Assembly (NCBI GenBank): GCA_026008535.1
Contig: BRKX01000007.1
Span: forward strand, 53,061,001-53,125,000
DNA: 64,000 nt
DNA from: Perilla frutescens
Taxonomy: Eukaryota; Streptophyta; Magnoliopsida; Lamiales; Lamiaceae
Direction of reading: 5' to 3'
Positions 46,280 through 57,954 of the stretch are shown piece after piece. The position numbers were made by a program, and so were the translations under genes. The notes under the pieces were generated by a model. It saw only the letters and a program-made list of their open reading frames with translations, ran no database searches and was not told the origin of the DNA. The first letter of the stretch is position 1. Every line of letters begins with the position of its first letter.

Positions 46280-49270
46280 TGTAACGCCCCAAACTACTCC
46301 GTTTGATCACGTCACTTAACATATAATTTACTTACATAAATTTATATTCTTATAGTAAATTAAGCGGAAACTAAGGTTGAATTGCATCATGAGGAATGAC
46401 ATCATAATTCCCAATATAAATTTTTTTCGCAATTATAACATGCAACCTATCGAATCTACACTATCACACAACATGGTATTTAATGGAAGCATTGCATAAG
46501 TCTATCCACATCTATCATACAATCATCTAACCTAACGGGCTCATAGGTTTTACACAACCCGCTCGTCTAGCACCCTAAATTACATACATAGCATAGGGGT
46601 TCACTGACATATATTTAAACATCATAGGCTCCTAGGTCGAACGACCTGCCTTTAAAATGTATGCATAATATATCAAGTTGTCATAGCGTTTCTATAAAAA
46701 TCGGGCTATTCCCGTCCCCAATGGTCATTGATCATAAAATAAAAGAATGATCAACGAGATAATAATGATACGAGTATTTTAAAAGAAGAGCATACAAAAG
46801 TAAACACAAGCTTGTGGGGGTTCTCTCGTGTTCACAACGCTCCAACTTGTGCCCCAACTCCTCAACTTGAAATTCATTAAACGAATGGGGTGAGTATTTA
46901 ACAACATACTCAGTGGGGAACACTGTAAACAGTTATAGATAATTGCACAAGTGAAAATCTAACATATGGATAGTTCTTTACTTTATGGAGACTAGCCTCA
47001 ACCCCGTAGGGCCCAAACATCATGATGCCCCTGTTAATGAACGTCTTAGCCCTGTAGGGATGCCCGTAACCTTATTATCCCCTAGGGAGGTCATTAACAA
47101 GTCTATATCGATCAAGTAGGACCTATTTATCAATCCCGAAGGATCTCTGTATTGCCCCGAAGGGTCTCATTCATATAACTTGTCCGAAGACCCTGCATAC
47201 TTATACAATCAAAGCACAACAATAACTATAATTTTACACGTGTTTCCAGTTTAGAGTAACCCCACCTTATGAGACGCTTTCAAAATCCTTTCAACCTTGA
47301 AATACTCTTTTATCGTGCCCAAGTTGTCCACCTCGAACCCCAATACGTCGCCTAGCACCTTTAAATCCCCTTTTTCATTTTTGATGTCGAGTTATACAAT
47401 TATTTCAAAATTTTGACCAAACACATGCTATACATGCTTTAAGGTTTTTCATACATATCCACATACACAACCAGTGATATACAAGCTCATACTATGATTT
47501 TGGACTCAAAATACACGTTAAAACTCTTTGAGACATTTATTCGAACACATTTCGTGCACCCATTTAAACCACATGAACCTCTATCCTAGGGCTATAACAT
47601 ACATGAAAATAAACTCTATACAACCATAACAACACCTCCAATAAAACACCAACATATTAAGAGAATTTTAGGGCAAAAATCCAAACCCTAGAAATAAAGA
47701 ACCATAGAAATTTCAATTTAACAACACATATAGCTTAAATGGAGTAAATAAACCATATGCTCAAGATATCAAAACAAGAGGACCAATAAAATCAAAAACC
47801 CTAAATTTTTGGATACAAACCCTAGGTTCAAATCAACATGGAAATGGTGCTTAATCACCAAGAAGAAGAGGGTATCAAGTTACCTTGGTTGATGGATGAT
47901 GATGAGAGAATCCACTCCCAAAACTTGAAGAATTTCTTGGGAGGATTTGGAAGGAAAAATCACCCAAGTGTTTTAAGGAATGAAGATAAATGAGTGAGGA
48001 GAAGTGTTTATAAAGTGGAAATCCCGAAGCGAGGCGTGACCTAGGGAGTCGCGTTCAGAGGCCGTATTTGGATAATACGGTGAGGCGCGAATCAAAGAAG
48101 TCATGTCTAAGGGTCGCGTTTGAACCAAAGAAAAATGGTTTCCTAAAGCCATTGTCACGCGACTCAAATGTCGCGTTTTTGTCTCACGTTGCAGAGCTGC
48201 TCAGAACGCGACTTGGAGGGGTCGCATTTAACGGTCGCGTTTCGGCTTCACTACGAGACGTGACTCGGTGAACTCGTGCTTGAGGTTGCGCTTCAGACTT
48301 GATTTGTTATTTTTGAACATAGTCCGACTCCAGGACATTTCTAACTCTATTTAACTTTCTAATTTAAACATAACTTAAATTTCAAAACAAATTTAATATA
48401 TACCGAATCAACTCAGCGTTAGGGTGTTCAAAGTATGGAAAACATAAAATTACATGCAATGACATTCATTCATTACCATATAACTCGACATTTTAACATT
48501 AAAATATCAACCTGTATTATACACTCAGTATGATATCACTGTGTTTAAGAGGAATGAAGATGAATGAGTGAGGAGAAGTGTTTATAAAGTGGAAATCCCA
48601 AAGCGAGGCGTGACCTAGGGGGTCACGTTCAGAGGCCGCATTTGGATAATATGGTGAGGCGCGAATCAAAGAAGTCACATCTAAGGGTCGCGTTTGAACC
48701 AAAGAAAAATGGTTTCTTGAAGCCATTGTCACGCGACTCAAATATCGCGTTTTTGGCTCACGTTGCAGAGCTGCTCAGCACGCGACTTGGAGAGGTCACA
48801 TTTCATGGTCGCGTTTCAACTTCACAATGAGACGTGACTCGGTGAACTCGTGCTTCAGGTTGTGCTTCAGACTCGATTTCTTATTTTCAAATACAGTCCG
48901 ACTCTCGGACATTTCTAACTCTATTTAACTTTCTAATTTAAACATAACTTAAATTTCAAAACACATTTAATATATACCGAATCAACTCAGCGTTAGGGTG
49001 TTCAAAGTATGACAAATATAAAGTTACATGCAATGAAATTCATTCATTACCATATAACAAGACATTTTAGCATTAAAATATCAACATGTATTATACACTC
49101 AGTATAATATCACCGTGTTTAAGACGTATCGGATCGAGTGGGATAACCTGCATTAAAACAACAACATAAAATAAGAACATACGATCATGATTTATATTCA
49201 AACAATATTAATTCAAAATCATTTACCAAAATTATAATTTATAATTTAGAAAAAGGGTCGGGGTATCACA
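46280..49270 (-). repeat. B 5' LTR with 574-bp internal tandem duplication
   Basis: 2991 bp against 2441 bp for the partner LTR. The excess is a tandem duplication: 47977-48550 and 48551-49124, each 574 bp. The duplicated part spans the TATA-like TTTATAAA (48008 and 48581), the GTCGCG-rich U3 block and adjacent upstream sequence. The stem-loop is at about 46891-46912 and the palindrome cluster at about 47000-47195. Confidence 0.88.
47977..49124 (-). repeat. 574-bp tandem duplication within B 5' LTR
   Basis: The two 574-bp units start GGAATGAAGAT and end GTGTTTAAGA. The junction GTGTTTAAGAGGAATG resembles GTGTTTTAAGGAATG at the unit start, so short homology may have mediated it. It doubles the core promoter. 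The partner LTR has one copy, so the duplication arose after insertion or was not copied. Confidence 0.9.
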
Positions 49271-49275
49271 CATAT

Positions 49276-49472
49276 ACATGATCATGTTCCTGAACACGAC
49301 TAAGTACATGTCTTGATCTTCAATCAGATTGGTAGCGGAATGTTCACAGAAATATCCAGAACATGTTATTCGAACATGAATAACCAAAATCTTTTTGTGT
49401 TCTTTTAAAATTGCCATAATATCTAAACAGATAATGACAATCCCGAACACCTTAGTGCAGATGGTTCTAACA
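49276..49472 (-). repeat. C1 5' LTR, part 2
   Basis: The remaining 197 bp of C1's right LTR, matching 17546-17741, ending GGTTCTAACA. Immediately followed by the target-site copy AAATG and A's integrase. Confidence 0.88.
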
Positions 49473-49477
49473 AAATG

Positions 49478-50183
49478 TTTACCATTTGTTGAGTTTGCAT
49501 ATAATAGAGTCGTGCATTCTTCTACACATATGTCGCCTTTTGAGGTCGTTTATGGTTTCAATCCGTTGACCCCAACAGATCTTATTCCTTTACCTATTGA
49601 CCATCTCTCAAGTTTGCAAGCTGTTCGTAGAGCTAAACAGGTATGAGAGATGCATGAAAAGGTGAAGATGAGGATCGAGCTTCAAGGAGAGCGCAATGAA
49701 GCCAAAGTGAATTCACACCGCAAACAAGTGCTATTCAAACCCGGTGACAAGGTTTGGGTTCACTTTAGCCCGGGACGTTTTCCTAACTTGAGGAAATCGA
49801 AGCTAATGCCTCATGGAGATGGACCGTTCACTGTGGTTGCTCGAGTCTATGACAATGCTTACCGACTTGATATGACTGGTGAGTACAAATGTTCTTCAAT
49901 ATTTAATGTCTCTGACTTATCTTCTTTTCCTACAGATGATGTCAACGACGAAGGGGAGCTGAATTCGAGGTCGAATTCTTTTGAGGAGGGGGAGAATGAT
50001 GAGATCGAGACACGCACTGAGGATTTGAACCCGGAGTTGCAGTTGAGAGGTCCAGTGACGAGATTAAGAGCCAAGAAGCTGCAAGGTAACTTCCAGTGCT
50101 ATGTTCAAAAGAAGTTAAAAGATGGAGTTGGTTTTAGACAGTACAAGTTGGTGACTTTGACAAGCATCGAGGAGGGTGATTGA
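49478..50183 (+). pseudogene. pol: Element A integrase C-terminus and basic tail
   Basis: The integrase frame continues from 16780: LPFVEFAYNRVVHSSTHMSP and FEVVYGFNPLTPTDLIPLP, one TGA near 49645, then 49650-50183 with VHFSPGRFPNLRKSKLMPHG, a GDGPFTVVARVYDNAYRL module and FNVSDLSSFP. The last ~60 codons lie inside the 3' LTR (from 49997). They encode RGPVTRLRAKKLQG and end at TGA 50181. A pol tail that overlaps the 3' LTR is a hallmark of CRM elements, where it is linked to centromeric targeting. Confidence 0.85.
49979..49996 (+). other. Element A polypurine tract
   Basis: TTTTGAGGAGGGGGAGAA directly precedes the LTR start TGATGAGATC. It lies inside the pol reading frame. Confidence 0.85.
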
Positions 50184-51117
50184 AGTTGTGGCCATACATG
50201 TGGATGTGTGCCTATATTTTTAATTCAGTTGTTTTATTTTAATTGGACCCAGTATTTTAATTTAATTAGTAGCCCAAATTATTGTTAGAAAAATTGGGCC
50301 TTTAGTTATTTATTTTATTTTGGAAAATTCAAGCCCATTAACTTGTGATTTTCGTTTTCGTACGTTAATTACTTAAGCTGTATGAACGTATTATTTTCCT
50401 CAGACTTGAATGAATGAAAACATCTTTTACGATATTCTCTTGTCTCACACAGAAAATCAGTTCTTCGCTAGAGTTTGATTATTGGTGAATTCAAACTTGA
50501 AATCTTTTATGTCATTCATACATCCAGTAGTGTACGGATGAGGTAGCCACAAAGATTGCTCCATAGGCACTTTTCAGATTCTCGTCAATCTGGGGTTCAT
50601 TTCGGGTAAGATTCGCTTCTATCTTTCATTTTCCATCATTCCACTTCGGTCCAGCCACCACCACATCTCCACACATACTCCAAATTCATCCATAATAATT
50701 CTAGCATCACCAATTTCATCCATAAAGTTGGCCAAGTCCAGAAATAATTTATATAAGCTGTTCAAGGCCTAATTAAACCTTAGAAGTCAGAAAATTCACC
50801 TCCAAGTCAAATTCAAAACCACTCATGCGTTTCTGATGAATTTTTGGATATGTTTTTCATGACTTCAGATTGTATCTTGTGTTAAAATTTGAGCTTAATC
50901 TGACTTCATTTGCTTAGTTTTTTAGTCACGTCATTATTTAGGTTTTTCGGGTTAATCTGTGTCGATTTAGGTTTGATCCTTGTTCGAACTTTATTGGATG
51001 TTTAGGTCAGATTATTTAGCGCATTATTACTCTTAATTCCAGAGGATATTCGGGTTGAATCAATCTTGTAGTTGACGTGTGTTCTTTCCTTAGCTTCAGC
51101 ATTGATTGGTCGTATCA
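49997..51117 (+). repeat. Element A 3' LTR
   Basis: 1121 bp, TGATGAGATC...GGTCGTATCA, close in length and ends to D's 3' LTR (1116 bp). The first 187 bp are coding (pol tail); the rest is noncoding and AT-rich. A TTAGCTTCAGC word near the end (51090-51100) corresponds to D's TTAAGCTTCCGC. Followed by target-site copy GTCTC in C2. Confidence 0.85.
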
Positions 51118-52551
51118 GTCTCTCCATCGGCCTCTTCTTCTATTGCAGCTTCCTGTTCCTCATCAATCTCTTCTTCAGTTGTCTCCTACTCTTCTGCATG
51201 AGCCTCCTCTGCAGTCTCCTCTAGAATAGCTTCAGCTTCGTTCTCTTATGCTGCAGTCTGTGCTTTCCCTTGCTTTGATGCTGGAGTAGACTTCTTCTAA
51301 GTAGCAGCTTCAGCAGTACTTGCAAGCTTGTGCAAGTTATGAACTTTCTCAGGTACATCTACTGCTGGGGAGGCAAATTCTTCACCTGATGAAAGATCAA
51401 CAATCATTGCTTGAATCTTCATCTTCTCAGAAGTATGCTCAGAAATCAGAAGATCTTGAAACTTCAAGCTTCTCTCTAGAAACTTCAGCACAACACCCTT
51501 TGGTGAGGATTCTTCAACAGAATCATCCATTTCTTTCTTGGATGATAGGTACTGCTTGAACTGGATGCGAAGGTGAGGATCTCCTATCTCAGGAGCAACC
51601 TTGATCATGAGAGGCTTGTTGAGAGGAACAACTTTATCATTCTTTGAGGAGACATTCTTCTTTTGTTACTTGATTAGACTGTAGATTAATGAAGGATAGC
51701 ACAAAGGTCTCTTGATCCCTGTTGATTCTGCACTATTGATGATCTTTCTAAACACAAACTCAGCATAATTGAACTGCTTTCTAGTTCTGAGGTGAAACAG
51801 AAACTTCATTTGAGCTTGAGTCACTGCTGCTCTGTACTTCGTGGGAATCCAATTATGAATCAGAATCCTGAACAGAGCGCCATACTTGTGAGTTAGCTTG
51901 GAAGTTGGAATAGTTTGCAGATGCGATGGCCATTTGTTGTAGATGCCCCGGGTCAGTTCCTCAATAACCATCCCCCAGTCATCGATCTCCTTGTACTCCC
52001 CCTCAGATGCACATCCCAGAAACTCATTAATGAGGTCTGGAGAGAATTGCAGCATCTTACCTCTTACAAAGACTTTCTGAAAATCTTCAGACTCCGGATC
52101 ATCAATCTCTTTGGTTATATTACAGTAGAACTCAGACACAACCTTAGGCACAAACTCTCGCACCTTCTACACAGTTCCCGAAAGACCAACTTTCTCCAAT
52201 AAGGTATACACACCAGTTACTAAAAATGTATCCTTATCAACACTCTTCTTAGAGATCATTGACCTCTGCTTTACCTTCTCCCACAATTCAGCATGCTTTG
52301 AAGAACGAAAGATAGTTTGACTTGAAGTATATGGAACAAGAAAAATTTGTTTGTGAGCTTCAACCTCATGTTCACTTGAATGTGAGTGAACATCTTCAGG
52401 TACATCTTTCGGCTGGACATTTTCTTGGCTTTCTTGGAAGGTTCAGTCGTTCCACCAGCTTTTATTTTCTTGACAGACACAGCAGTAGATTGTGGAGTGG
52501 AGGATGCTCGGCCTCGTGTCACATGAGTTCTTGGTACTAACTGCACCACAG

Positions 52552-53249
52552 CTGTCTGCGTGCCTCTTCGGGCCGCATCGAGTTTTGATGCGGAGTTCCA
52601 GGCACTGCTTCATGGTCAGAAACTCACTGTGCAGTATTCAGATCATATTTGGATTGAGATGGATGCTGCCTCAGTGGTGTCACTGTTGTAGTCAGGCCGG
52701 TCCGGTTCGGCTGTGACTCGGCACACATTGACATCCATTCGTATGTTGTGCCGCGAATGACATGTTCGGTTCTCTCACATCCATCGTGAGGGGATCCGGG
52801 CTGCAGACTTTCTTACAGGTAGGGGGGCTCAGACCCCTACACTCATCTTCTATGACTCAGTTTTTGCTCCTCGATATGTGCTCTCCTTGGTTAGGATGGA
52901 TCAGTTGGGTTATTCCAACATTCGATTTAGATATAGCTAGATGATGATGTTTTTCATTTATGTTTTGAATTTATTTCTTATTTGTTCTTGTTTGGAGTTA
53001 CAGTCTATCTCGGGTTGTGCTTCAGGTTTTATTTCTCATTTGGGTTTTGGGGTTAGCATCTGGTCTGTGGATGCATCCCCTTTTAGTTGTTGTTTTGTTT
53101 CTAGTTCGATTACTTGGTCAGGGGTGTGTTCACTTTTAGGAGACATTCCACATATAACATTGTACAAGATGATTTGCGATTTATATACTGACTGGGTCTG
53201 GTGCCGAATGCCCCACCCCCTCTAGGGGTGTTTTTCTGGAAAAAAAAAA
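52552..53249 (+). mobile_element. 5'-truncated LINE (plant L1-like) insertion
   Basis: 698 bp ending in a run of ten A, flanked by an 11-bp perfect repeat CTGCACCACAG (52541-52551 and 53250-53260). C1 has the empty site at about 19651. The coding part is the end of ORF2 with an RNase H domain, and a roughly 300-bp 3' UTR follows. Poly(A), long target-site copy and 5' truncation are the signature of target-primed reverse transcription. Confidence 0.92.
52560..52940 (+). pseudogene. LINE ORF2 C-terminal RNase H fragment
   Basis: A 127-codon frame to TAG at 52938-52940 with two internal nonsense codons. It reads AEFQALLHG (Glu), IWIEMDAASVV (Asp) and HIHREGIRAADFLTGRGAQT (His and Asp), the active-site layout of the RNase H found at the end of plant L1-type LINE ORF2. 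It ends LVRMDQLGYSNIRFRYS. Confidence 0.85.
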
Positions 53250-54143
53250 CTGCACCACAGGTTTAGAGGCCTTCTTTCTGGGAGTTTTCTTCTTTACAAG
53301 TGATCTGGCAAACAGATCATATTGTGCTGATGCAAGCAACTTCTCCTGTTGTGGAACAAGAGTCTTCTCTGCAGATTCAGAGGATGAACTCTGAACGGCT
53401 TCTTTCTTCATTGGATTAGCAACGAAAGGTCTGTGAATAACCTTTTTCTTTCCTTTCGCAAGAGCAGCAGCTATGGCTTTCATCTTCAGGCTTAATGGAA
53501 TATCATCTTCCCTGTCTTCATCATCACCTTCTGCAAGAGAAGGTGGAATAGGCGACTTCAGCACAATACTAGCTAGAGTACATGTATCTGCAGTGCTTTT
53601 CTCTGCAACATGTGCCTCAACATGTTCAGGCACATCTGAAGGCTTAACTTGATCATCAATAGCAGATCCCTTCTCTTTCTGAAGGGCTTGGGCAGTAGGT
53701 GCTGTGACAATCTTCTTTGATGAAGGGGTTGTAGTCTTCTTGGATTTCTTGACTCCAGTTCCCTTTGTTCTTGCCTTCTTTGCAGTAACCTTCTTATTTA
53801 TGTCATATAAGCGAGCAGCTTCCTTCAACAAATCAATGATTAAAAGACTTTAGGTCTTTTTTTTCTTTGCAAAAGCAGCAATGTCTTGCTCTTCTGTTTC
53901 CATGTCTTCTTCCTCTTCGTCTCCATAAAACGTTTCAATCAATTCTTTTGTATATGTGCTCGAAGACTCATCACGAAGTGCCCTCTGAACAGGCTTTTTG
54001 TATGTTGATTCACCTTGAACCTGCCTGTCGAACTCATCCTCCTCGTAGAACTGATCTTGAGGTTTGGAATATGTAATCTTTCCATACCTCATTCTGAACT
54101 TCACAACTTTCTTAAGATAGATAAGTTTTCATTTCGGAGCTAT

Positions 54144-54610
54144 TGAAAATATATGAGTATATGACAGAAATAAATAGTAAGAAAATCAATGGCAAACAAG
54201 GGAGGAAACTCAAAAAACTCAGAGGTTTTATCGAGAGAGAAGGGTTTTTGATTTTAGAAATTTGAAAAGTGAACGTTCTTTCTAAACGGCTAAACATATA
54301 TATAAAAGAGTATTTCGTTCATAGAATAGACTCAGATTTCCATTAGACTAAGAAATCGGAGGAAAATCTCGGAAAATCAGAGATGCCGATAGCACGTCAG
54401 AACTAGCCATTGACAAAGATGTACTCAAGATTTGAATAATGATTATGCACATCTGTAGGAACATTTATGGGAATGTTCAATCCCTTTGTGCAGGAATTGT
54501 TCTTTCCTGCAGAGTGTGAAATAGACACACTCATACCCCTCTTTTTGGTTTTATTGAACCAAGCACACCTCCAGGGATGCTGTGAGTTTCTCAAATTGAG
54601 CTGAAGCCAA
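54144..54610 (-). promoter_or_regulatory. C2 spacer with TATA-like box upstream of accessory ORF
   Basis: Same arrangement as 20522-20918. On the minus strand CTTTTATATATATG lies at 54294-54308, about 155 bp before the ATA that replaces the start codon. A pyrimidine-rich leader follows. No coding sequence is supported. Confidence 0.45.
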
Positions 54611-55412
54611 TCACTTGGTGAATAAATCAGCTAGTTGATCTTTTGTCTTCATGTGTTCAATCCTTAGCACTTCTTCTTCAACCAGCTCTCTGATGAAGTG
54701 ATGTCTGATGTCTATATGTTTGGTCCTCGAATGCTGCACTAGATTCTTTGAGATGTTGATAGCATTTATATTATCACAGTACATAATAGGGGTATCAGTA
54801 CTAACTTCATAGTCTTTCATCATCTGCATCATCCAGATGACCTGAGTAGAGCTGCTTTCTGCTGCAATGTATTCTACTTCTGCTGTAGATAGAGATATGC
54901 AGTTCTGCTTCTTACTAAACCAGGAAACAACATGTTTCCTAAAAAGAAACAAGCACCCGAAGTGTTTTTCTGTCATCTGGAGATCCAGCCCAATCAACAT
55001 CACAGTATGCAATAATACTTGCATTTGTATCTGAAGTATACCACAAACCATAATCAGCAGTTCCATTGATGCACTTGATGATGTTCTTAACAGCCTTCAT
55101 GTGACTCTCCTTAGGACATGACTGATATCTGGCACACACTCTCACACTGTATGTTATATCTGGTCTGCTTGTAGTGAGGTAAAGGAGACTTCCAATCATG
55201 CTTCTGTAAAGAGTTTGATCAACTTCAGTTCTTGCATCATCTTTTCCAATCTTGACTGTAGTGTTGATAGGAGTTCGTTTGTGCTTAGAATTTTCAAGCT
55301 CAAACTTCTTCACCAAGTTTCTGGTATACTTGGATTGAGAGATCAATATCCCTTCTTCTGACTGCTTTATCTGAAGTCCTAGGAAGTATTTTAGATCTCC
55401 AACAAGGCGCAT
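54611..55412 (-). pseudogene. pol: C2 RNase H and RT end
   Basis: Frames 55412-54939 (GDLKYFLGLQIKQSEEGILI, LYRSMIGSLLYLTTSRPDIT, YCDVDWAGSPDD) and 55066-54611 (FSKKQNCISLSTAEVEYIAA, YCDNINAINISKN, HIDIRHHFIRELVEEE). A one-base shift near 54950 separates them. Catalytic residues are visible. Confidence 0.87.
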
Positions 55413-56160
55413 CTAAAATTCAGTTTCCATGTCTCTGATGAAGTCATTGACCATCCTATCAGATAATGATCCAAACATTATATCATCCACATATACTTGA
55501 ACCACAATTACTTGTGATTTTTCTTTTCTGATGAACAGTGTTCTGTCTCCTCCTCCTTTGTTATATCCTTTGCTTACTGGGTATGTAGCCAGTCTTTCAT
55601 GCCATGCCCGAGGATCTTGCTTCAAGCCATATAATGTCTTCTTTAGGTTGAACACAAACTCTGGATGATGTGGATCTTCAAATCCTTTAGGTTGTGCAAC
55701 AAACACATCCTTCTTCAGGAATCCATTCAGAAAAGAACTCTTGACATCCATCTGGTACAGTTTGAACTTCATGATACATGCCAAAGCTAGAAAAAGTCTA
55801 ACTGATTCAATCCTTGTAACTCGAGCAAAGGTTACATCAAAATCAATGCCTTCAATCTGAGAATAACCTTAAGCAACCAGTCTAGCTTTATTTCTTGTAA
55901 TGTTTCCAGCTTCATCAGTCTTGTTCTTGAAAATCTACTTAGTTCCAACAATGTTGACTCCTTCTGGTTTCTGCACCAGATCCCAAACATCATTCTTTTT
56001 TAACTGAAGAAGTTCTTCCTGCATGGCTTCTATTCAATAGTCATCTTTAAGAGTTTTTTAGATATTCTTTGGTTCAACCTTGGAGATGAAACTGACATAG
56101 GATATCTCATTATACATCCTTTTTCTTAGAGAGCTCCTGGTCATCCTACATTCATGAATA
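55413..56160 (-). pseudogene. pol: C2 reverse transcriptase
   Basis: The frame 55784-55413 begins at MDVKSSFLNGFLKKDVFVAQ and has YVDDIMFGS as its active site. A stop at 55412 (TAG near 55413-55415) separates it from RNase H. The N-terminal third (55785-56160) is broken by several stops. Confidence 0.86.
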
Positions 56161-56323
56161 TCCCCTATTACTTCTGAAGTAGGATGATTCTTGATGATTT
56201 GCTTCAAAGGCTTTCTGTATCTTACTGTTTATTCTTCAGCTTCTCTGTCTGTATCATTATGAACCTTAGGATGTTCAAAGACATCTGTGTGAACATTATC
56301 TTCAGGAATATTGACTTATTGTC

Positions 56324-57187
56324 CTAATCATCAAATCTGACATTGATTATCTCAATTACAGCCTTTGTATCTTTGTTGTAAATCATGTATGATTTACTAT
56401 TTCTAGAGTATCCAACAAACATCCCTTCAACTCCTCTATTGTTCATCTTGCTGAGATACTCTCTATCATTGAGAATATAATATGTGGTTCCAAACACGTG
56501 AAAGTACTTTACTATTGGCTTCTTCTCATTCCAAATCTCATATGGAGTAGTGAAAGTACCTGGTCTGAGATGAACTCTATTGCTGATGTGGCATGCTGTG
56601 TTGATAGCTTCTGCCCAGAACATAGCAGCAACTCCCTTAGCAGCAATCATGGTTCTGGCCATCTCCTGAAGAGTTTTGTTCTTCCTATCAACAACTCCAT
56701 TCTGCTGAGGAGTTTTGGGGGTTGAGTATTCATGACTGATACCATTCTCACTGCATAATGTATAAAAGTACTGGTTCTCAATTTCCTTGCCATGATCACT
56801 TCTGATTCTGATAATCTGATCATCCTTCTCCATTGTGATCTTGCAGGCTAATCTCTTGAATGCTGTGAAGGCTTCACTCTTATCTCTGAGAAAGTGAACC
56901 CAAGTAAACCTTGAGTAATCATCAATGCAGACACGGACATACTTCTTTTCTCCATAGCTTACCACAGTCATAGGCCCCATTAGATCCATATGAATGAGAT
57001 CTAGAATTCTCTTGGAAGTTCTGTCTTGCACTTCTTTATGTTGGGACCTGGACTGTTTCCAAATCTTACATGGACCACAGACTTTATCTCTGTCAATTCT
57101 AATCTGAGGCAGCCCTCTGACGATCTCTTTGTTGATGATCTTCTGGAGATTTCTGAAGTTGATGTGTCTAAGTTTCTGATACCAGAT
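56324..57187 (-). pseudogene. pol: C2 integrase
   Basis: An uninterrupted 235-codon frame, 57031-56324, holds the core: IHMDLMGPMTVVSYGEKKYV (Asp), IRSDHGKEIENQYF (Asp), ENGISHEYSTPKTPQQNGVV then DRKNKTLQEMAR. The position of the catalytic Glu reads Asp here (VDRKN versus MERKN in C1). The pre-core finger CGPCKIWKQ (near 57080) is separated by stops. Confidence 0.87.
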
Positions 57188-57590
57188 CTATGACTCTTCT
57201 ATAGGAGTTTTTTGACATGTCAAAGAACATTGTGCAGGAACATGTACCTGATAACAGTTGTCAGCTAATCTCTTTCCTTCCATGAATAAGTCATTGTTCT
57301 TATTCATAACTCTGCAGCTTTTCTTGGTGAAGACTACAGTCATGTCATCATCACATAGTTGACTGATACTTATCAAATTAGCTTTGAGTCCATCAACTAG
57401 CATAACCTTCTTAAGTTTGGGCATTCCTTCAACAATCAGCCCTCCTTTTTCCATTACTTTGCCCCTTTTTCCATCTCCAAAGGTAACAAAATCTTACTAG
57501 AAAGCTTTCAGATTCTGCATCACAGAGCAATTTCCAGTCATGTGTCTTGAACAACCACAGTCAAAGTACCAACTTTTTTTATCTTCAACT
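57188..57590 (-). pseudogene. pol: C2 protease and pre-integrase region
   Basis: The frame 57454-57188 reads MPKLKKVMLVDGLKANLISI and CRVMNKNNDLFMEGKRLADN. Upstream, FDCGCSRHMTGNCSVMQNLK is readable near 57568-57515. The active-site triplet reads DCG in place of DSG. Confidence 0.8.
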
Positions 57591-57954
57591 CTCAAAGAAG
57601 TGTAAGCAATTAGACTGGACTGCTTGACAATCCATTACTTTTTCTGTGCAGGCTTCTGCCTTTGTTGAGAAGCTGATTTCTTTTGGGTGTTGCTAGAATG
57701 CTGAACCATAAATCTTCTCCTCATTCTTTTCAGATCAAACAAATACTTCTCATAGTGTGGTCGAATGTGGCCTTTTTCTTCACAATAATGGCAAATGATT
57801 CATTTCCTGTTGCCATTATTAGAGTCATCTTTTTGTTAATGTTCTTCTGGATGGTTTGAACATTATTTTGTACATGCACTGTCTGGCTTGTACTTGCTTT
57901 GACAAACACTGTCTTGGATTTTCTACCATTGTATCCAAGACCTGGATGACTTTT
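57591..57954 (-). pseudogene. gag: C2 gag C-terminal remnant
   Basis: Degenerate gag sequence matching C1 23901-24260. The zinc knuckle CHYCEEKGHIRPHYEKY-like (near 57800-57757) has lost its last Cys (Tyr). It ends where H inserts, after GGATGACTTTT. Confidence 0.7.

Larger units (their letters stand above)
31095..49270 (-). mobile_element. Element B: Tekay-type chromovirus with nested element E
   Basis: Minus-strand Ty3/gypsy element inserted in C1's 5' LTR. Target-site copies are CATGC (31090-31094) and CATAT (49271-49275); C1's other LTR reads CATGT at the same place (about 17540), so each copy has one change. The left terminus reads TCTAAC instead of TGTAAC. LTRs: 31095-33535 and 46280-49270. 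Unlike T1, it keeps gag, the protease active site, RT, RNase H and integrase, with scattered stops. It is the most complete gypsy copy here. Confidence 0.9.
16783..49472 (-). mobile_element. Element C1: Sirevirus-type Ty1/copia element with accessory 3' ORF, carrying nested insertions
   Basis: This is a minus-strand copia element 32.7 kb long including inserts. Without D and B it would be about 10 kb. Its LTRs are 16783-17741 and 30355-31094 plus 49276-49472. Target-site copies GAACG (16778-16782) and AAATG (49473-49477) are one-substitution variants of the target expected from A's integrase codons. Order on the minus strand: LTR, primer-binding site, gag, protease, integrase, RT, RNase H, accessory ORF, LTR. 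The RT (MDVKSSFVNGFL, YVDDI) and gag-knuckle motifs match the SIRE/Maximus lineage as I know it. Few nonsense codons interrupt pol. Confidence 0.9.
722..51117 (+). mobile_element. Element A: CRM-like Ty3/gypsy retrotransposon, split by three insertions
   Basis: Pieces of one plus-strand gypsy polyprotein lie at 722-1904, 4171-4225, 13352-16782 and 49473-51117. The reading frame resumes across each insertion once the insert and one target-site copy are disregarded. Domain order is gag with a CCHC knuckle, protease, RT, RNase H, integrase and a basic C-terminal tail running into the 3' LTR. The tail and the RT/protease motifs (RGPVTRLRAKKLQ, YFDDILIY, HPWQFDRKV) resemble the CRM chromovirus lineage; this is from memory. 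The 3' LTR ends at 51117, followed by GTCTC at 51118-51122, the expected right target-site copy inside C2. The 5' LTR lies left of the window. Many stops and frameshifts make the copy defective. Confidence 0.8.
51118..54143 (-). pseudogene. C2 accessory 3' ORF, 'putative plant transposon protein'-like
   Basis: Same protein as at 18181-20521. The start codon is changed (ATA at 54141-54143) and early stops are present. Frames: 54104-53850 (acidic/basic N-terminus), 53831-53181 (K- and S-rich), the LINE insertion at 52552-53249, then 52540-52271, 52163-51666 and 51608-51297. The 52163-51666 frame is the best view of the core domain: VSEFYCNITKEIDDPESEDF, VFVRGKMLQFSPDLINEFLG and KYGALFRILIHNWIPTKYRA. 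A Glu-rich tail begins near 51290 and is cut at 51118 by A. Similarity to PF20167 is from memory. Confidence 0.72.
51118..57954 (-). mobile_element. Element C2: second Sirevirus-type copia copy, both ends outside or cut
   Basis: Collinear with C1 from within the accessory ORF (matching C1 18224) to the gag region (matching C1 24260). On the left it is cut by A; on the right by H at 57955. Neither LTR is visible. Order on the minus strand: gag remnant, protease, integrase, RT, RNase H, accessory ORF. A LINE interrupts the accessory ORF. It is the outermost and so oldest insertion seen. Confidence 0.9.

Noticed and set aside
49395..49646. Fusion protein joining C1 LTR sequence to gypsy integrase
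   Set aside because: The frame reads by chance from C1's LTR end into A's integrase; the true junction is the target-site copy at 49473.
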